Source: Nemertoderma westbladi (taxonomy: Eukaryota > Xenacoelomorpha > Nemertodermatida > Nemertodermatidae). Taken from it: a stretch of DNA of 26,324 bases. Numbering within the stretch: position 1 is the first letter of the stretch; every line of letters begins with the position of its first letter. Made by a program: the position numbers and the translations under genes. Positions 1-9,439 of this stretch are shown here, piece by piece. The notes beneath the pieces are model-generated. The model had not been told where the DNA came from. It was given only the letters and a program-made list of their open reading frames with translations, and did not search any database. The stretch spans positions 1 to 26,324 of the forward strand of contig JAUCBJ010004927.1 of assembly GCA_032718475.1 (NCBI GenBank). Reading direction: 5' to 3'.

Positions 1-83
1 CTACGGTGGCTGAATGTGGCCAATTTAATTAATTTTAAAATGGGAAATATAAAAGGAAATTAATGAAATATAATTCCTTAAAA

Positions 84-556
84 CAGGAATTAATCAAATA
101 TAATTCAACCCAAAACAGGAATTAATCAAATATAATTCAACCCAAAACAGGAATTAATCAAATATAATTCAACCCAAAACAGGAATTAATCAAATATAAT
201 TCAACCCAAAACAGGAATTAATCAAATATAATTCAACCCAAAACAGGAATTAATCAAATATAATTCAACCCAAAACAGGAATTAATCAAATATAATTCAA
301 CCCAAAACAGGAATTAATCAAATATAATTCAACCCAAAACAGGAATTAATCAAATATAATTCAACCCAAAACAGGAATTAATCAAATATAATTCAACCCA
401 AAACAGGAATTAATCAAATATAATTCAACCAGAAACAGAATTTAATCAAATATAATTCAACCCAAAACAGGAATTAATCAAATATAATTCAACCACAAAC
501 AGAATTTAATCAAATATAATTCAACCCAAAACAGGAATTAATCAAATATAATTCAA
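84..556. repeat. 32-bp tandem array, left arm of first foldback
   Basis: About 15 head-to-tail copies of a 32-bp AT-rich unit containing AATTAATCAAATATAATTCA followed by ACCCAAAACAGG. Two variant linkers (AACCAGAAACAG and AACCACAAACAG) interrupt the otherwise nearly identical units near the inner end. The same variants appear in mirrored order in the right arm, so the arms derive from one ancestral array. Confidence 0.95.
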
Positions 557-755
557 ACATTTTGGAGGGAAATTTAAAATACTGTCTCAGTGCAGTGCAG
601 CAAATTGTCGTTTCCTTTTCAGTCTATCAGTGCAGTACTGCAGTAACGGTTGCCCGTACCTCTGTAAGCTTAGCTGCTTAGTTCTGTGGTTAGTTGTTAA
701 TCTTTTAATCACTACAGCACTACTGACTACCGATCTACGTAATGATGGTAGTACA

Positions 756-862
756 AAATGTCATGATGTCATGGGTGATAGGGAGTTGTGGCGGCGCAAT
801 TTTGTCGACAAGCCGGCACAGCATTCTTAAAAATGCAGCTGCAATGCAGCATGCAGATACTA
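756..862 (+). pseudogene. 5'-truncated LINE-A 3' end in the foldback loop
   Basis: The plus strand encodes VMGDRELWRRNFVDKPAQHS then a stop, followed by a short 3' UTR (AAAAATGCAGCTGCAATGC) and a TAGTAGTA tail. The same C-terminus, UTR and tail end the LINE-A copies at 9440-10682 and 20411-21732. Only the last ~20 codons remain, so this is a heavily 5'-truncated retrotransposition product. GTAGTACA occurs on both sides (748-755 and 863-870) and is a candidate 8-bp target-site duplication. The tail itself is AGT-rich, so this duplication is not secure. Confidence 0.85.
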
Positions 863-1161
863 GTAGTACACCTGCAGTACAGTTCTATATACAACTACTG
901 AACTAACTAATCCTACGGAATTACCGGTCTTTCTGAAGATTGGTAAGGTAAAGCTGCCGGATTTCCCCGTAGTCAGGTCGTATCGGTCTGTTGGTAGTCA
1001 GTAGTGATTAAAAGATTAACAACTAACCACAGAACTAAGCAGCTAAGCTTACAGAGGTACGGGCAACCGTTACTGCAGTACTGCACTGATAGACTGAAAA
1101 GGAAACGACAATTTGCTGCACTGCACTGAGACAGTATTTTAAATTTCCCTCCAAAATGTTT

Positions 1162-1537
1162 GAATTATATTTGATTAATTCCTGTTTTGGGTTGAATTAT
1201 ATTTGATTAAATTCTGTTTGTGGTTGAATTATATTTGATTAATTCCTGTTTTGGGTTGAATTATATTTGATTAAATTCTGTTTCTGGTTGAATTATATTT
1301 GATTAATTTCTGTTTTGGGTTGAATTATATTTGATTAATTCCTGTTTTGGGTTGAATTATATTTGATTAATTCCTGTTTTGGGTTGAATTATATTTGATT
1401 AATTCCTGTTTTGGGTTGAATTATATTTGATTAATTCCTGTTTTGGGTTGAATTATATTTGATTAATTCCTGTTTTGGGTTGAATTATATTTGATTAATT
1501 CCTGTTTTGGGTTGAATTATATTTGATTAATTCCTGT
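1162..1537. repeat. 32-bp tandem array, right arm of first foldback
   Basis: About 12 copies of the same 32-bp unit in inverted orientation. It has roughly three units fewer than the left arm, so the arms have changed copy number independently while keeping the same order of variant units at the inner end. Confidence 0.95.
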
Positions 1538-1618
1538 TTTAAGGAATTATATTTCATTAATTTCCTTTTATATTTCCCATTTTAAAATTAATTAAATTGG
1601 CCACATTCAGCCACCGTA

Positions 1619-1957
1619 CTCCACAGTATTAATGTTTGGCATTAATGAAGCCAACACACTGTGTACTTAACACGTGTTATTTTACTATTGCTCCTATGGC
1701 GTTTTTTCGTTTATCTCTATTTTTCGAGCCCAGAGGCTATGGACGGAGTAGCCGATCATGCCAGGGATCTTACAGTAGAATCGCGGTATCTAGTTGCAGT
1801 GAAAATTTCATCAAAACCGTTAGAGTAGTTTTGGTTGTAGATGAGCCAGCCAGTCGGCGGGTCAAGCAATCAGCCAACAAGTCTTACAGTAATCAAGTCT
1901 TACGACTTTTTTAAACATACAGTCTCCACAGTATTCATGTTTGGCATTAATGTAGCC
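1619..1957 (+). mobile_element. CAGT-type interspersed repeat, copy 1 (HINE-like)
   Basis: First of six copies of a dispersed repeat. The core, from TTTTACTATTGCTCCTATGG through AATTTCATCAAAACCGTTAG to a CAGCCAGTC-rich stretch, is 1668-1918. It ends in CTTACAGTAATCAAGTCTTACGACTT rather than the complete hairpin plus CTAG of the other copies, so its 3' end is degraded. The short reading frame across it recurs in all copies only because the DNA is repeated; it has no recognisable domain. Confidence 0.6.
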
Positions 1958-2645
1958 ATTTCGAAACCACCCTGGTGCGATGCGCGATATCGTGTTTTAT
2001 TAATAAATTGAAAACTCCATCAATTCATGTGCAACCAGTAATAAGAAATCGCGATAAATGTAATTAAATAAATATTATTCTAGAAAAATTTTCCTCAAAA
2101 AGTATGAAGTCTTGGCATTGGTGACGCGAAACTAGGCTAGTGATATTTAGGATATTGCGTTTAATATAAAAATCGAAAACGCTATCGAATACCGTAAAGG
2201 CGTTTATAAAATACTGCAACTTATTTTTTGAAATTTGTAAAATTTAGAACTATAAAAAATTAATTTTTGAACGGCGCTGTTTGGGGTTTCGAAACATGGA
2301 TAGGCTGAAAGAGGACATCGAATTAAGTTGAAAAATAAAAACCCCATCGAATTTGGACAAAGCGTTCCGGAGTTATAGCGGATCGAAAAAAATTGACCCC
2401 CCCCCCCCAGTCGCCAAAAATTTACAGTAATTTAAAAAAAAATTTTGCGTTATTTTTGATGGCAAATCGATTGACAGTACTGGCTATGAAAAAATTTTTT
2501 TGAAATTTTTGGTCAGAAAAAAAAACATGGAAAAAGTATCTTTTTAAAAAGATTTGATGTCTTTGCCTATGGTCAGAGAATGATCCAACTCTGTAACTTG
2601 GCAATCGCTCAAATCCATTCAGCTGAATGGCACAGTAGAGTAAAC
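1958..2645. repeat. ~680-bp interspersed repeat B, copy 1
   Basis: A segment beginning ATTTCGAAACCAC and containing GCGATGCGCGATATCGTG, a C homopolymer near 2398 and several poly-A runs. It is about 90% or more identical by eye to 6331-7020, in the same orientation. Both copies run into the same CAGT-cluster sequence (TATGGTCAGAGAATGATCCA) on the right but have different left flanks. That suggests B was duplicated together with part of the neighbouring repeat. A minus-strand open frame in each copy lacks protein-like features. Family unknown. Confidence 0.75.
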
Positions 2646-3046
2646 TAAAGTATATTCGATGTTAACGACATACTGACTAACAGGGGGTTGGTATGTATAT
2701 ATTAAATTAAGTTAAAGTACGCACCCATATTTTTCACAAATTAATTATTTTTGCCTCAGTCATACCCCTTTCACGGCGACAAAATTGTCATATATTTTCT
2801 TATAGAATATAGGCTTAGCTATTGTATTAACGGTATCATTTAGTGTATGGCGGGTAGGCTTAGGGTTAGGGCTGCGATACATACCTATATGTTTAGCATG
2901 TATTTATATTTGTTTGTGTTTGTGTGTTTGTTGTTCTTCGATGACCCTAGGGGTCGAGAAATATTTTGGGCTAAATGTCCTGATTCTATATTTTTTATTG
3001 GGGGTGTAAGACTCCTGTTCTTCCTTTAATTTAATTAAAGTATATT
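2646..3046. mobile_element. 379-bp insertion with 11-bp target-site duplication
   Basis: TAAAGTATATT occurs at 2646-2656 and again at 3036-3046, bracketing 2657-3035. The paralogous repeat near 7018-7045 reads straight through (AAACTAAAGTAAATTCCC) and so serves as an empty site. The inserted DNA starts CGATGTTAACGACATACTG and ends CCTTTAATTTAAT. It contains no domain-bearing frame, no clear terminal inverted repeat and no poly-A tail. An 11-bp duplication suits a retroposon best; the family is unrecognised. Confidence 0.65.
2860..2871 (+). repeat. Short TTAGGG-type tract
   Basis: TTAGGGTTAGGG preceded by a degenerate GGGTAGGC. Two units of the metazoan telomere repeat inside the 379-bp insertion. 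It may be chance or a scar; far too short to be a telomere. Confidence 0.5.
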
Positions 3047-3660
3047 CCCTATACAATGTTCTGAAGGGGAGACTGACAGAGAGTCCAACAATAAAACATT
3101 TTGCAATAATGTTGACATTAATGTAGCCAACTCACTGTGTACTTAAGTCATTCAGCTTACATTAGCAGAGGGAGATATTCCCATAGAGTGCGCATTGGGA
3201 AGAGTAATTCAGCTGAGGCAATAATAGATTTCAAACTAAACCAACCAGTTAATATTTGCTTTGACAGAGTGTCCTAGGGCCTAAACAAACAGTATGGGTG
3301 TACTAAGTACAATAATCTTGGCAACCTCATCGATTTATACTAAGCCTTGTGTAGAAACCCATTACATAAGCCATTTTTCATCACGACACCAGCTGTTATT
3401 GGTGTTATTTTACCATTGCGCCTATGGCGTTTTTTCGTTTATGTCTATTTTTCGAGCCCACGGCTCATGGACGAAATAGCGGAACATACCAGGGACCTTA
3501 GAATCGCGGTATCCAGCCGCTGTGAAAATTTCATCAAAATCGTTAGAGTAGTTTTGGCTATAGATTAACCAGCCAGTCAATCAATCAGCAAACAATTCTT
3601 ACAGTAATGAACCTCTCGGTTCCTAACTAGAGACGGCGTCAAGACGCCATTAAGCAAGTC
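3047..3660 (+). mobile_element. CAGT-type interspersed repeat, copy 2 (HINE-like)
   Basis: Contains the family landmarks in order: ATTAATGTAGCCAAC, ACAGTATGGGTGTACTAAGT (from about 3291), the core from 3394, a short CAGTCAATCAATCAG tract, then a terminal hairpin GAACC-TCTC-GGTTC (3609-3622) followed five bases later by CTAG (3627-3630). A microsatellite-bearing body with a 3' stem-loop next to CTAG resembles non-autonomous rolling-circle elements (Helitron/Helentron, including DINE/HINE and mollusc 'pearl' elements). The class assignment is an inference; no Rep/helicase frame is present. Confidence 0.6.
3609..3650 (+). other. Double hairpin, left variant 2
   Basis: Stem GAACC/GGTTC with TCTC loop (3609-3622), then CTAACTAG, then stem ACGGCGTC/GACGCCAT with an AA loop (3633-3650). 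The second stem has one mismatch in this copy. The downstream AGCAAGTCG has no left partner here, unlike copy 3. Confidence 0.75.
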
Positions 3661-4260
3661 GGAAGTCGTCAATCAAAGGTAAGTTCCCTCAACAATGTTT
3701 ACCTTTGTTCAGAAGGGAAGTGTTATTTATCTATGGTCAGAGAGAGATCCCACTCTGTAATTTGGCAATTGCTCAAATCCATTCAGCTGAATGACTCAGT
3801 AGAGTAAACTAAAGTAAATTCCCTCAGCCTCAACAATGTTTGCCTATGGTGTGAAGGGAATCTGACAGAGAATAATCTTAGCCACTAAATGTCATTCACC
3901 TAACAAAACATTTTGAATGCCACAGTGATTAACCCAATACAGATAATAAGCAGTTATTTTTATATTTCAAACTATAATGTTAGTGTAAGCCTTACAGAGT
4001 ATCAGTAGCAGGCTGAGTAAACATTCCGCCTTATAAGCATACAGCCTCCACAGTATTAATGTTGGCATAATGTAGCCGATACACTGTATACCTAATAGTC
4101 ATTCAGCAGGGGGAAGAGTTATTCAGCTGAGGCTGTAATAGCCGGCTAACCCAGTGAATGATTATAAAGTTGGCACTGTATGTACTTCCTTGTTAGGTGG
4201 CTCCCTATAGAATAGCAAACCAACCAGTTGATGTTTGTTTGCAGAGAGTGGTTGGTAGGG
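3661..4260. repeat. Repeat block between copies 2 and 3
   Basis: No gene. The block holds sub-repeats built around ATTCCCTCAACAATGTTT and CCTATGGT, and a ~170-bp unit containing CAGATAATAAGCAGT and CAAACTATAATGTTAGTG (about 3904-4075). The stretch 3661-4040 is almost identical to 4667-5045. About 4120-4260 is almost identical to 8215-8354. These are recent duplications or gene conversion within the cluster. Confidence 0.8.
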
Positions 4261-4670
4261 CCTAAACAAACAGTATGGGTGTACTAAGTACAATAATCTT
4301 GGCAACCTCATCGATTTATTACTAACATTTTGTGTAGAAATGCATTACATAAGCCATTTTTCATCAGGACACCAGCTGTCATTGGTGTTATTTTACCATA
4401 GCGCCTATGGCGTTTTTTCGTTTATCTCTATTTTTCAAGCCCAGAGGCTATGGACGGAGTAGCCGATCATGCCAGGGACCTTAGAATCGCGGTATCTAGC
4501 TGCTGTGAAAATTTCATCAAAATCGTTAGAGTAGTTTTGGCTGTAGGTCAGTCAGTCAGTCAGTCAGTCAGTCAGTCAGCCAGTCAATCAGCAAACAATT
4601 CTTACAGTAATCAAGTCTAACGACTTGCTAACTAGAGACGGCGTCAAGACGCCGTTAAGCAAGTCGGAAG
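4261..4670 (+). mobile_element. CAGT-type interspersed repeat, copy 3 (HINE-like)
   Basis: Same landmark order as copy 2. The microsatellite here is a clean GTCA run at about 4547-4579. The end is the most complete of the family: stem AAGTC/GACTT with TAAC loop (4613-4626), GCTAACTAG, stem ACGGCGTC/GACGCCGT (4638-4655), and an outer pairing CGACTTGCT (4621-4629) with AGCAAGTCG (4658-4666). Confidence 0.65.
4613..4666 (+). other. Compound hairpin at repeat 3' end
   Basis: Two alternative folds are visible. One is two successive hairpins (4613-4626 and 4638-4655). The other is one long hairpin in which 4621-4629 pairs with 4658-4666 around the inner 8-bp stem. CTAG (4632-4635) lies between the stems, where a Helitron-type 3' terminus would be. 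Confidence 0.75.
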
Positions 4671-5760
4671 TCGTCAATCAAAGGTAAGTTCCCTCAACAA
4701 TGTTTACCTTTGTTCAGAAGGGAAGTGTTATTTATCTATGGTCAGAGAGAGATCCCACTCTGTAAGTTGGCAATTGCTCAAATCCATTCAGCTGAATGAC
4801 TCAGTAGAGTAAACTAAAGTAAATTCCCTCAGCCTCAACAATGTTTGCCTATGGTGTGAAGGGAATCTGACAGAGAATAATCTTAGCCACTAAATGTCAT
4901 TCACCTAACAAAACATTTTGAATGGCACAGTGATTAACCCATTACAGATAATAAGCAGTTATTTTTATATTTCAAACTATAATGTTAGTGTAAGCCTTAC
5001 AGAGTATCAGTATGAGGCTGAGTAAACATTCCGCCTTATAAGCATACAGCTTCCAATGAATTAATGTTGGCCAAAAGATTTAAAAATAAAATACAGTGCA
5101 ATAGTACTCTGTAACCTACAGTCATTCAGCTTGCACTAAATATCAATCACCTATAAAACATTTAAACATTTTGAATGCCACAGTGTGTAACCTGATACAG
5201 ATAATAAGCAGTGATTTTTATGTTTTAAACTATAACGTTAGTGTTAGCCTTACAGTGTATCAGTATGAAGCTGAGTAAACATTCGCCTTATAAGCATACA
5301 ACCTCCAAAGTATTAATGTTGGACGAAAGATTTAAAAATAAAATAGAGTGCAGTACTGTAGTACTCTGTAACTAACAGTCATTCAGCTTGCACTAAATGT
5401 CAACCACCTATAAAACATTTTGAATGCCACAGTGATTATTAACCCAATACAGATAATAATAAGTGATTTTTATATTTCAAACTATAATGTTAGTCTTAGC
5501 CTTACAGAGTATCAGTATAAGGCTGAGTAAACATTCCACCTTATAAGCATACAGCCTCCACAGTATTAATGTTGGCATTAATGTAGCCGATACACTGTAT
5601 ACCTAATAGTCATTCAGCAGGGGGAAGAGTTATTCAGCTGAGGCAGTAATAGATTGCAAACTAAACCAACCAGTTGGCAGCCTCATCGATTTATACTAAG
5701 CCTGTGTAGAACCACAAACTAAATCAACCAGTTAATATTTGCTTTGACAGAGAGTGCAGG
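4671..5760. repeat. Tandem sub-repeat block
   Basis: No gene. The ~170-bp unit with CAGATAATAAGCAGT and AAACATTCCGCCTTATAAGC recurs at about 4909-5060, 5154-5310 and 5407-5575, a period near 248 bp. A further copy is at about 7905-8055. The copies differ by scattered point changes. Between them are GGCATTAATGTAGCC and GAGTTATTCAGCTGAGGC motifs shared with the rest of the cluster. Confidence 0.75.
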
Positions 5761-5761
5761 G

Positions 5762-6165
5762 CCTAAACAAACAGTATGGGTGTACTGAGTACAATAATCT
5801 TGGCAACCTCATCGATTTATTACTAAGCCTTGTGTAGAAATGCATTAGATAAGCCATTTTTCATCAGGACACCAGCTGTCATTGGTGTTATTTTACCATT
5901 GCGCCTATGGCGTTTTTTTCGTTTATCTCTTTTTTTCGAACACAGAGGCTATGGACGGAGTAGCCGATCATGCCAGGGACCTTAGAATCGCGGTATCTAG
6001 ATGCTGTGAAAATTTCATCAAAATCGTTAGAGTAGTTTTGGCTGTAGGTCAGTCAGTCAGTCAGTCAGTCAGTCAGTCAATCAGTCAGCCACGAGCAATT
6101 CTTACAGTAATCAAGTCTAACGACTTGCTAACTAGTGACGGGCCTAGCGGCCCGATAAGGAACCG
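5762..6165 (+). mobile_element. CAGT-type interspersed repeat, copy 4 (HINE-like)
   Basis: Core from 5880, GTCA microsatellite at about 6047-6079. Its first terminal hairpin is AAGTC/GACTT (6113-6126) as in copy 3. After CTAG the second hairpin is replaced by CGGGCC-TAGC-GGCCCG (6139-6154), and the right arm is AAGGAACC (6157-6164) instead of AAGCAAGTCG. Unrelated AT-rich sequence follows until repeat B begins at 6331. Confidence 0.65.
6113..6164 (+). other. Double hairpin, right variant 2
   Basis: The second stem keeps its position and pairing but not its sequence relative to copies 2, 3 and 5. The GGAACC that follows would pair with the GGTTCC present in the left hairpin of copies 2 and 5, but not with this copy's own left hairpin. 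Confidence 0.7.
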
Positions 6166-6330
6166 ACTTTTTATTTTAAATAAAAGAGACAACGATAATT
6201 AGTATAGAACTAATAATTATCTAAAAATACAATCATATTTCATACAATAATTATTAATAAATTCGATCCATTATTAGTTGCTCAATTCTAGAACAAAATC
6301 GACCTGCAACTAGTGAAGACCTCGTTTTGG

Positions 6331-7020
6331 AATTTCGAAACCACGCTGGTGCGATGCGCGATATCGTGTTTAGTTAATAAATTGAAAACTCCATCAATTC
6401 ATGTGCAATCAGTAATAAGAAATCGCGATAAATGTAATTAAATAAAAATTATTCTAGAAAAATTTTCCTCAAAAAGTATGAAATCTTGGCATTGGTGACG
6501 CGAAACTAGGCTAGTGAGATTCAGGATATTGCGTTTAATATAAAAATCGAAAACGCTATCGAATTCCGCAAAGGCGTTAATAAAATACTGCAACTTTTTT
6601 GAAATTTGTAAAATTCTAGAACTAGAAAAAAATAATTTTTGAACGGCGCTGTTTGGGGTTTCGAAACATGGATAGGCTGAAAGAGGACATCGAATTAAGT
6701 TGAAAAATGAAAACCCCATCGAATTTGGACAAAGCGTTCCGGAGTTATAGCGGATCGAAAAAAATTGACCCCCCCCAGTCGCCAAAAATTTACAGTAATT
6801 TAAAATTTTGCAAAAAAAAATTTTTGCGTTATTTTTGATGGCGAATCGATTGGCAGTACTGGCTACGAAAAAATTTTTTTGAAATTTTTGGTCAGAAAAA
6901 AAAACATGGAAAAAGTATATTCTTAAAAAGATTTGATGTCTTTGCCTATGGTCAGAGAATGATCCAACTCTGTAACTTGGCAATCGCTCAAATCCATTCA
7001 GCTGAATGGCACAGTAGAGT
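6331..7020. repeat. ~680-bp interspersed repeat B, copy 2
   Basis: Second copy of the repeat at 1958-2645, same orientation, with a few small insertions and a shorter C run (about 6769-6775). A 181-codon minus-strand frame across it is matched by only 60 codons in the other copy and is rich in runs encoded by homopolymers. I do not call it a gene. Confidence 0.75.
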
Positions 7021-7666
7021 AAACTAAAGTAAATTCCCTATACATACAATGTTCTAAAGGGGAGACTGACAGAGAGTAATCCAACAATAAAACATTTTGC
7101 AATAATGTTGGCATTAATGTAGCCAACACACTGTGTACTTAACCGTCATTCAGCTTACATTAGCAGAGTGAGATATTCCCATAGATTGCATTGGGTAGAG
7201 TAATTCAGCTGAGGCGATAATAGATTTCAAACTAAACCACCCAGTTAATGTTTGCTTTGACAGAGAGTGGTGGCCTATACAAACAGTATGGGTGTACTGA
7301 GTATAATAATCTTGGCAACCTCATCGATTTATTACTAAGCCTTGTGTAGAAATCCATTACATAAGCCATTTTTCATCACGACACCAGCTGTTATTGGTGT
7401 TATTTTACCATTGCGACTATGGCGTTTTTTCGTTTATGTCTATTTTTCGAGCCCACGGCTCATGGACGAAATAGCGGAACATACCACGGACCTTAGAATC
7501 GCGGTATCTAGCCGCTGTGAAAATTTCATCAAAATCGTTAGAGTAGTTTTGGCTGTAGATTAGCCAGTCAATCAATCAATCAATCAGCCAACAATTCTTA
7601 CAGTAATGAACCTCTCGGTTCCTAACTAGAGACGGCGTCAAGACGCCGTTAAGCAAGTCGGAAGTC
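7021..7666 (+). mobile_element. CAGT-type interspersed repeat, copy 5 (HINE-like)
   Basis: Very close to copy 2 over its whole length, including the CGAGCCCACGGCTCATGG version of the core and the GAACC/GGTTC hairpin (7608-7621). CTAG is at 7626-7629. The second stem ACGGCGTC/GACGCCGT (7632-7649) is intact here, where copy 2 has a mismatch. Its microsatellite is a CAAT/CAGT mixture (about 7563-7588). Confidence 0.65.
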
Positions 7667-8214
7667 ATCAATCAAATATAAATTCCCTCAACAATGTTTA
7701 CCTATGGTCAGAATGGAAGGGCTATTTACCTATGGTCAGAGAGAGATCCCACTCTGTAATTTGGCAATTGCTCAAATTCATTCAGTTGAATGGCACAGTA
7801 GAGTGAACTAAACTAAATTCCCTCAACAATGTTTGGCTATGGTCTGAAAGAACTAACAGTCATTCAGCTTGCACAATGTCAATCACCTACAGTATAAAAC
7901 ATTTAGAATGCCACAGTGTGTATCCTGATACAGATAATAAGCAGTGATATATATATTTCAAACTATAATGTTAGTGTTAGCCTTACACAGTATCAGTATG
8001 AGGCTGAGTAAACATTCCACCTTATAAGCATACTGCCTCCACAGAATTAATGTTGGCCGAAAGATTTAAAAATAAAACAATTATTATTATAAATACAGTG
8101 CAATCCAATAGTACCCAACACACTGTGTAACTAACAGTCAATCAGCTTACACGTCAATTAACATAGAAGAGAGAGTAACCTTGTAGATCGCCATAGAAAG
8201 CATTGGGAAGAGTT
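7667..8214. repeat. Repeat block between copies 5 and 6
   Basis: No gene. Diverged versions of the cluster's sub-repeats: ATTCCCTCAACAATGTTT near 7682 and 7816, the CAGATAATAAGCAGTGAT unit near 7930, and CAACACACTGTGTAAC near 8106. Confidence 0.7.
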
Positions 8215-8760
8215 ATTCAGCTGAGGCTGTAATAGCCGGCTAACCCAGTGAATGATTATAAAGTTGGCACTGTATGTACTTCCTTGTTAGGTGGCTCCCT
8301 ATAGAATAGCAAACCAACCAGTTGATGTTTGTTTGCACAGAGTGGTTGGTAGGGCCTAAACAAACAGTATGGGTGTACTGAGTACAATAATCTTGGCAAC
8401 CTCATCGATTTATACTAAGCCTTGTGTAGAATTGCATTACATAAGCCATTTTCCATCAGAACACCAGCTGTCATGGGTGTTATTTTACCATTGCGCCTAT
8501 GGCGTTTTTTTCGTTTATCTCTATTTTTCGAGCCCAGAGGCTATGGACGGAGTAGCTGATCATGCCAGGGACCTTAGAATCGCGGTATCTAGATGCTGTG
8601 AAAATTTCATCAAAATCGTTAGAGTAGTTTTGGCTGTAGATCAGCCAGCCAGTCAGTCAGCCAGCCAGTCAGTCAGCCAGCCAGTCAGTCAACAATTCTT
8701 ACAGTAATCAAGTCTAACGACTTGCTAATTACAGTAATTAAGTCTAACGAGTTGCTAATG
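8215..8760 (+). mobile_element. CAGT-type interspersed repeat, copy 6 (HINE-like)
   Basis: Core from 8470 with a CAGC/CAGT microsatellite at about 8641-8690. The end carries AAGTC/GACTT (8710-8723), but CTAG is replaced by GCTAATTACAG. The ~33-bp terminal segment is then repeated (8729-8760) with the second hairpin altered. It is the last member of the cluster. Confidence 0.6.
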
Positions 8761-9431
8761 ATTAAGTACTAGGCCAATCATTTTGTAAGATAAACACAAT
8801 AACAAAGCTAGGTTATTAGTCTGGCTCATTGCAATGCTGCCTTAGAGTAGTGATGAGGTGGTCGGACTGGTTCCCCTTCCAAGGAATGAGGAGCTATGTT
8901 TAATGTATAATTCACACATGGTGATAATATGTAAAAGCAGTTACTGCATAAAACATTAGATGTGTGGCGTCACATAGAAAGGGTTCAATCCTCAGAAAAG
9001 TGATTTTGCAGAAAACGTGTTTAAAATTTTTTTTTTCTAAAATTCATCTTTTCAGAAAATATTAAAAATTTATTTTTTACAATGTTCTACTTTTGGAGAT
9101 GAATTCAAAAAACGATATATCAAACAGCACCTGTTAATCAGGACTGACTATATTAATGCAAAATTGAAGTTTCATTTATAAAATAATTTTGAAAGTATAA
9201 ATATTGTGTAACATTGTTCCCATCACAGTGTCACTACTTCTTTTAATTTCAAAGTTTGTTTCTGTCTCAAGCACCACTTGTAATTTGATTTTAATCAGTT
9301 CAAATATCTATAACATTGAGGATCTCAGGTACTTACAGTCTTCCTTATTCTTATGTAATCAATCAAAGGGCCTAAAATTCATAGGATTCCTCTGTGTTCA
9401 CATCGACATAACATTATTGCTTCTATACCTG
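8761..9431. other. AT-rich stretch, no gene seen
   Basis: No protein domain, RNA or repeat shared with the rest of the window was recognised. A 78-codon plus-strand frame at 9204 is not protein-like. It separates the CAGT cluster from the LINE-A copy. Confidence 0.6.
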
Positions 9432-9439
9432 CCGCCCTG

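Larger units (their letters stand above)
4..1616. mobile_element. Foldback (long inverted repeat) DNA element, TA-flanked
   Basis: A near-perfect giant palindrome. The left arm (4 to about 734) is the reverse complement of the right arm (about 990 to 1616). The outer tips read CGGTGGCTGAATGTGGCC and its complement, and both are flanked by TA (2-3 and 1617-1618), consistent with a TA target-site duplication of the Tc1/mariner kind. Each arm has a unique tip of about 80 bp, a tandem array of 32-bp units, then a unique inner segment of about 170 bp. The ~255-bp loop carries a LINE fragment. No transposase frame is visible, so the element is non-autonomous. Drosophila FB and sea-urchin TU elements have the same design. 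The TA duplication is only two bases and the left one is at the window edge, so the superfamily is inferred, not shown. Confidence 0.85.

Noticed and set aside
84-556. Regular 32-bp units resembling a CRISPR array
   Set aside because: The units are contiguous with no spacers, the array is mirrored in a palindrome, and the context is a eukaryotic genome.
2849-2871. Interstitial telomere repeat
   Set aside because: Only two perfect units; listed as a short tract, not as a telomere or fusion site.
4369-4386. TCATCAG (reverse-strand CTGATGA) in the CAGT-type repeats
   Set aside because: The reverse strand continues AAAAATGG with no stem II or GAAA at a usable distance.
6438-6983. A 181-codon minus-strand frame in repeat B
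   Set aside because: The paralogous copy at 1958-2645 keeps only about 60 codons of it, and much of it is coded by homopolymer runs. No domain.
1636-8707. Similar short plus-strand frames in each CAGT-type copy, suggesting a small gene family
   Set aside because: They share sequence because the DNA is repeated. Lengths and frames differ between copies, the microsatellite is read as Gln/Ser runs, and no domain is present.
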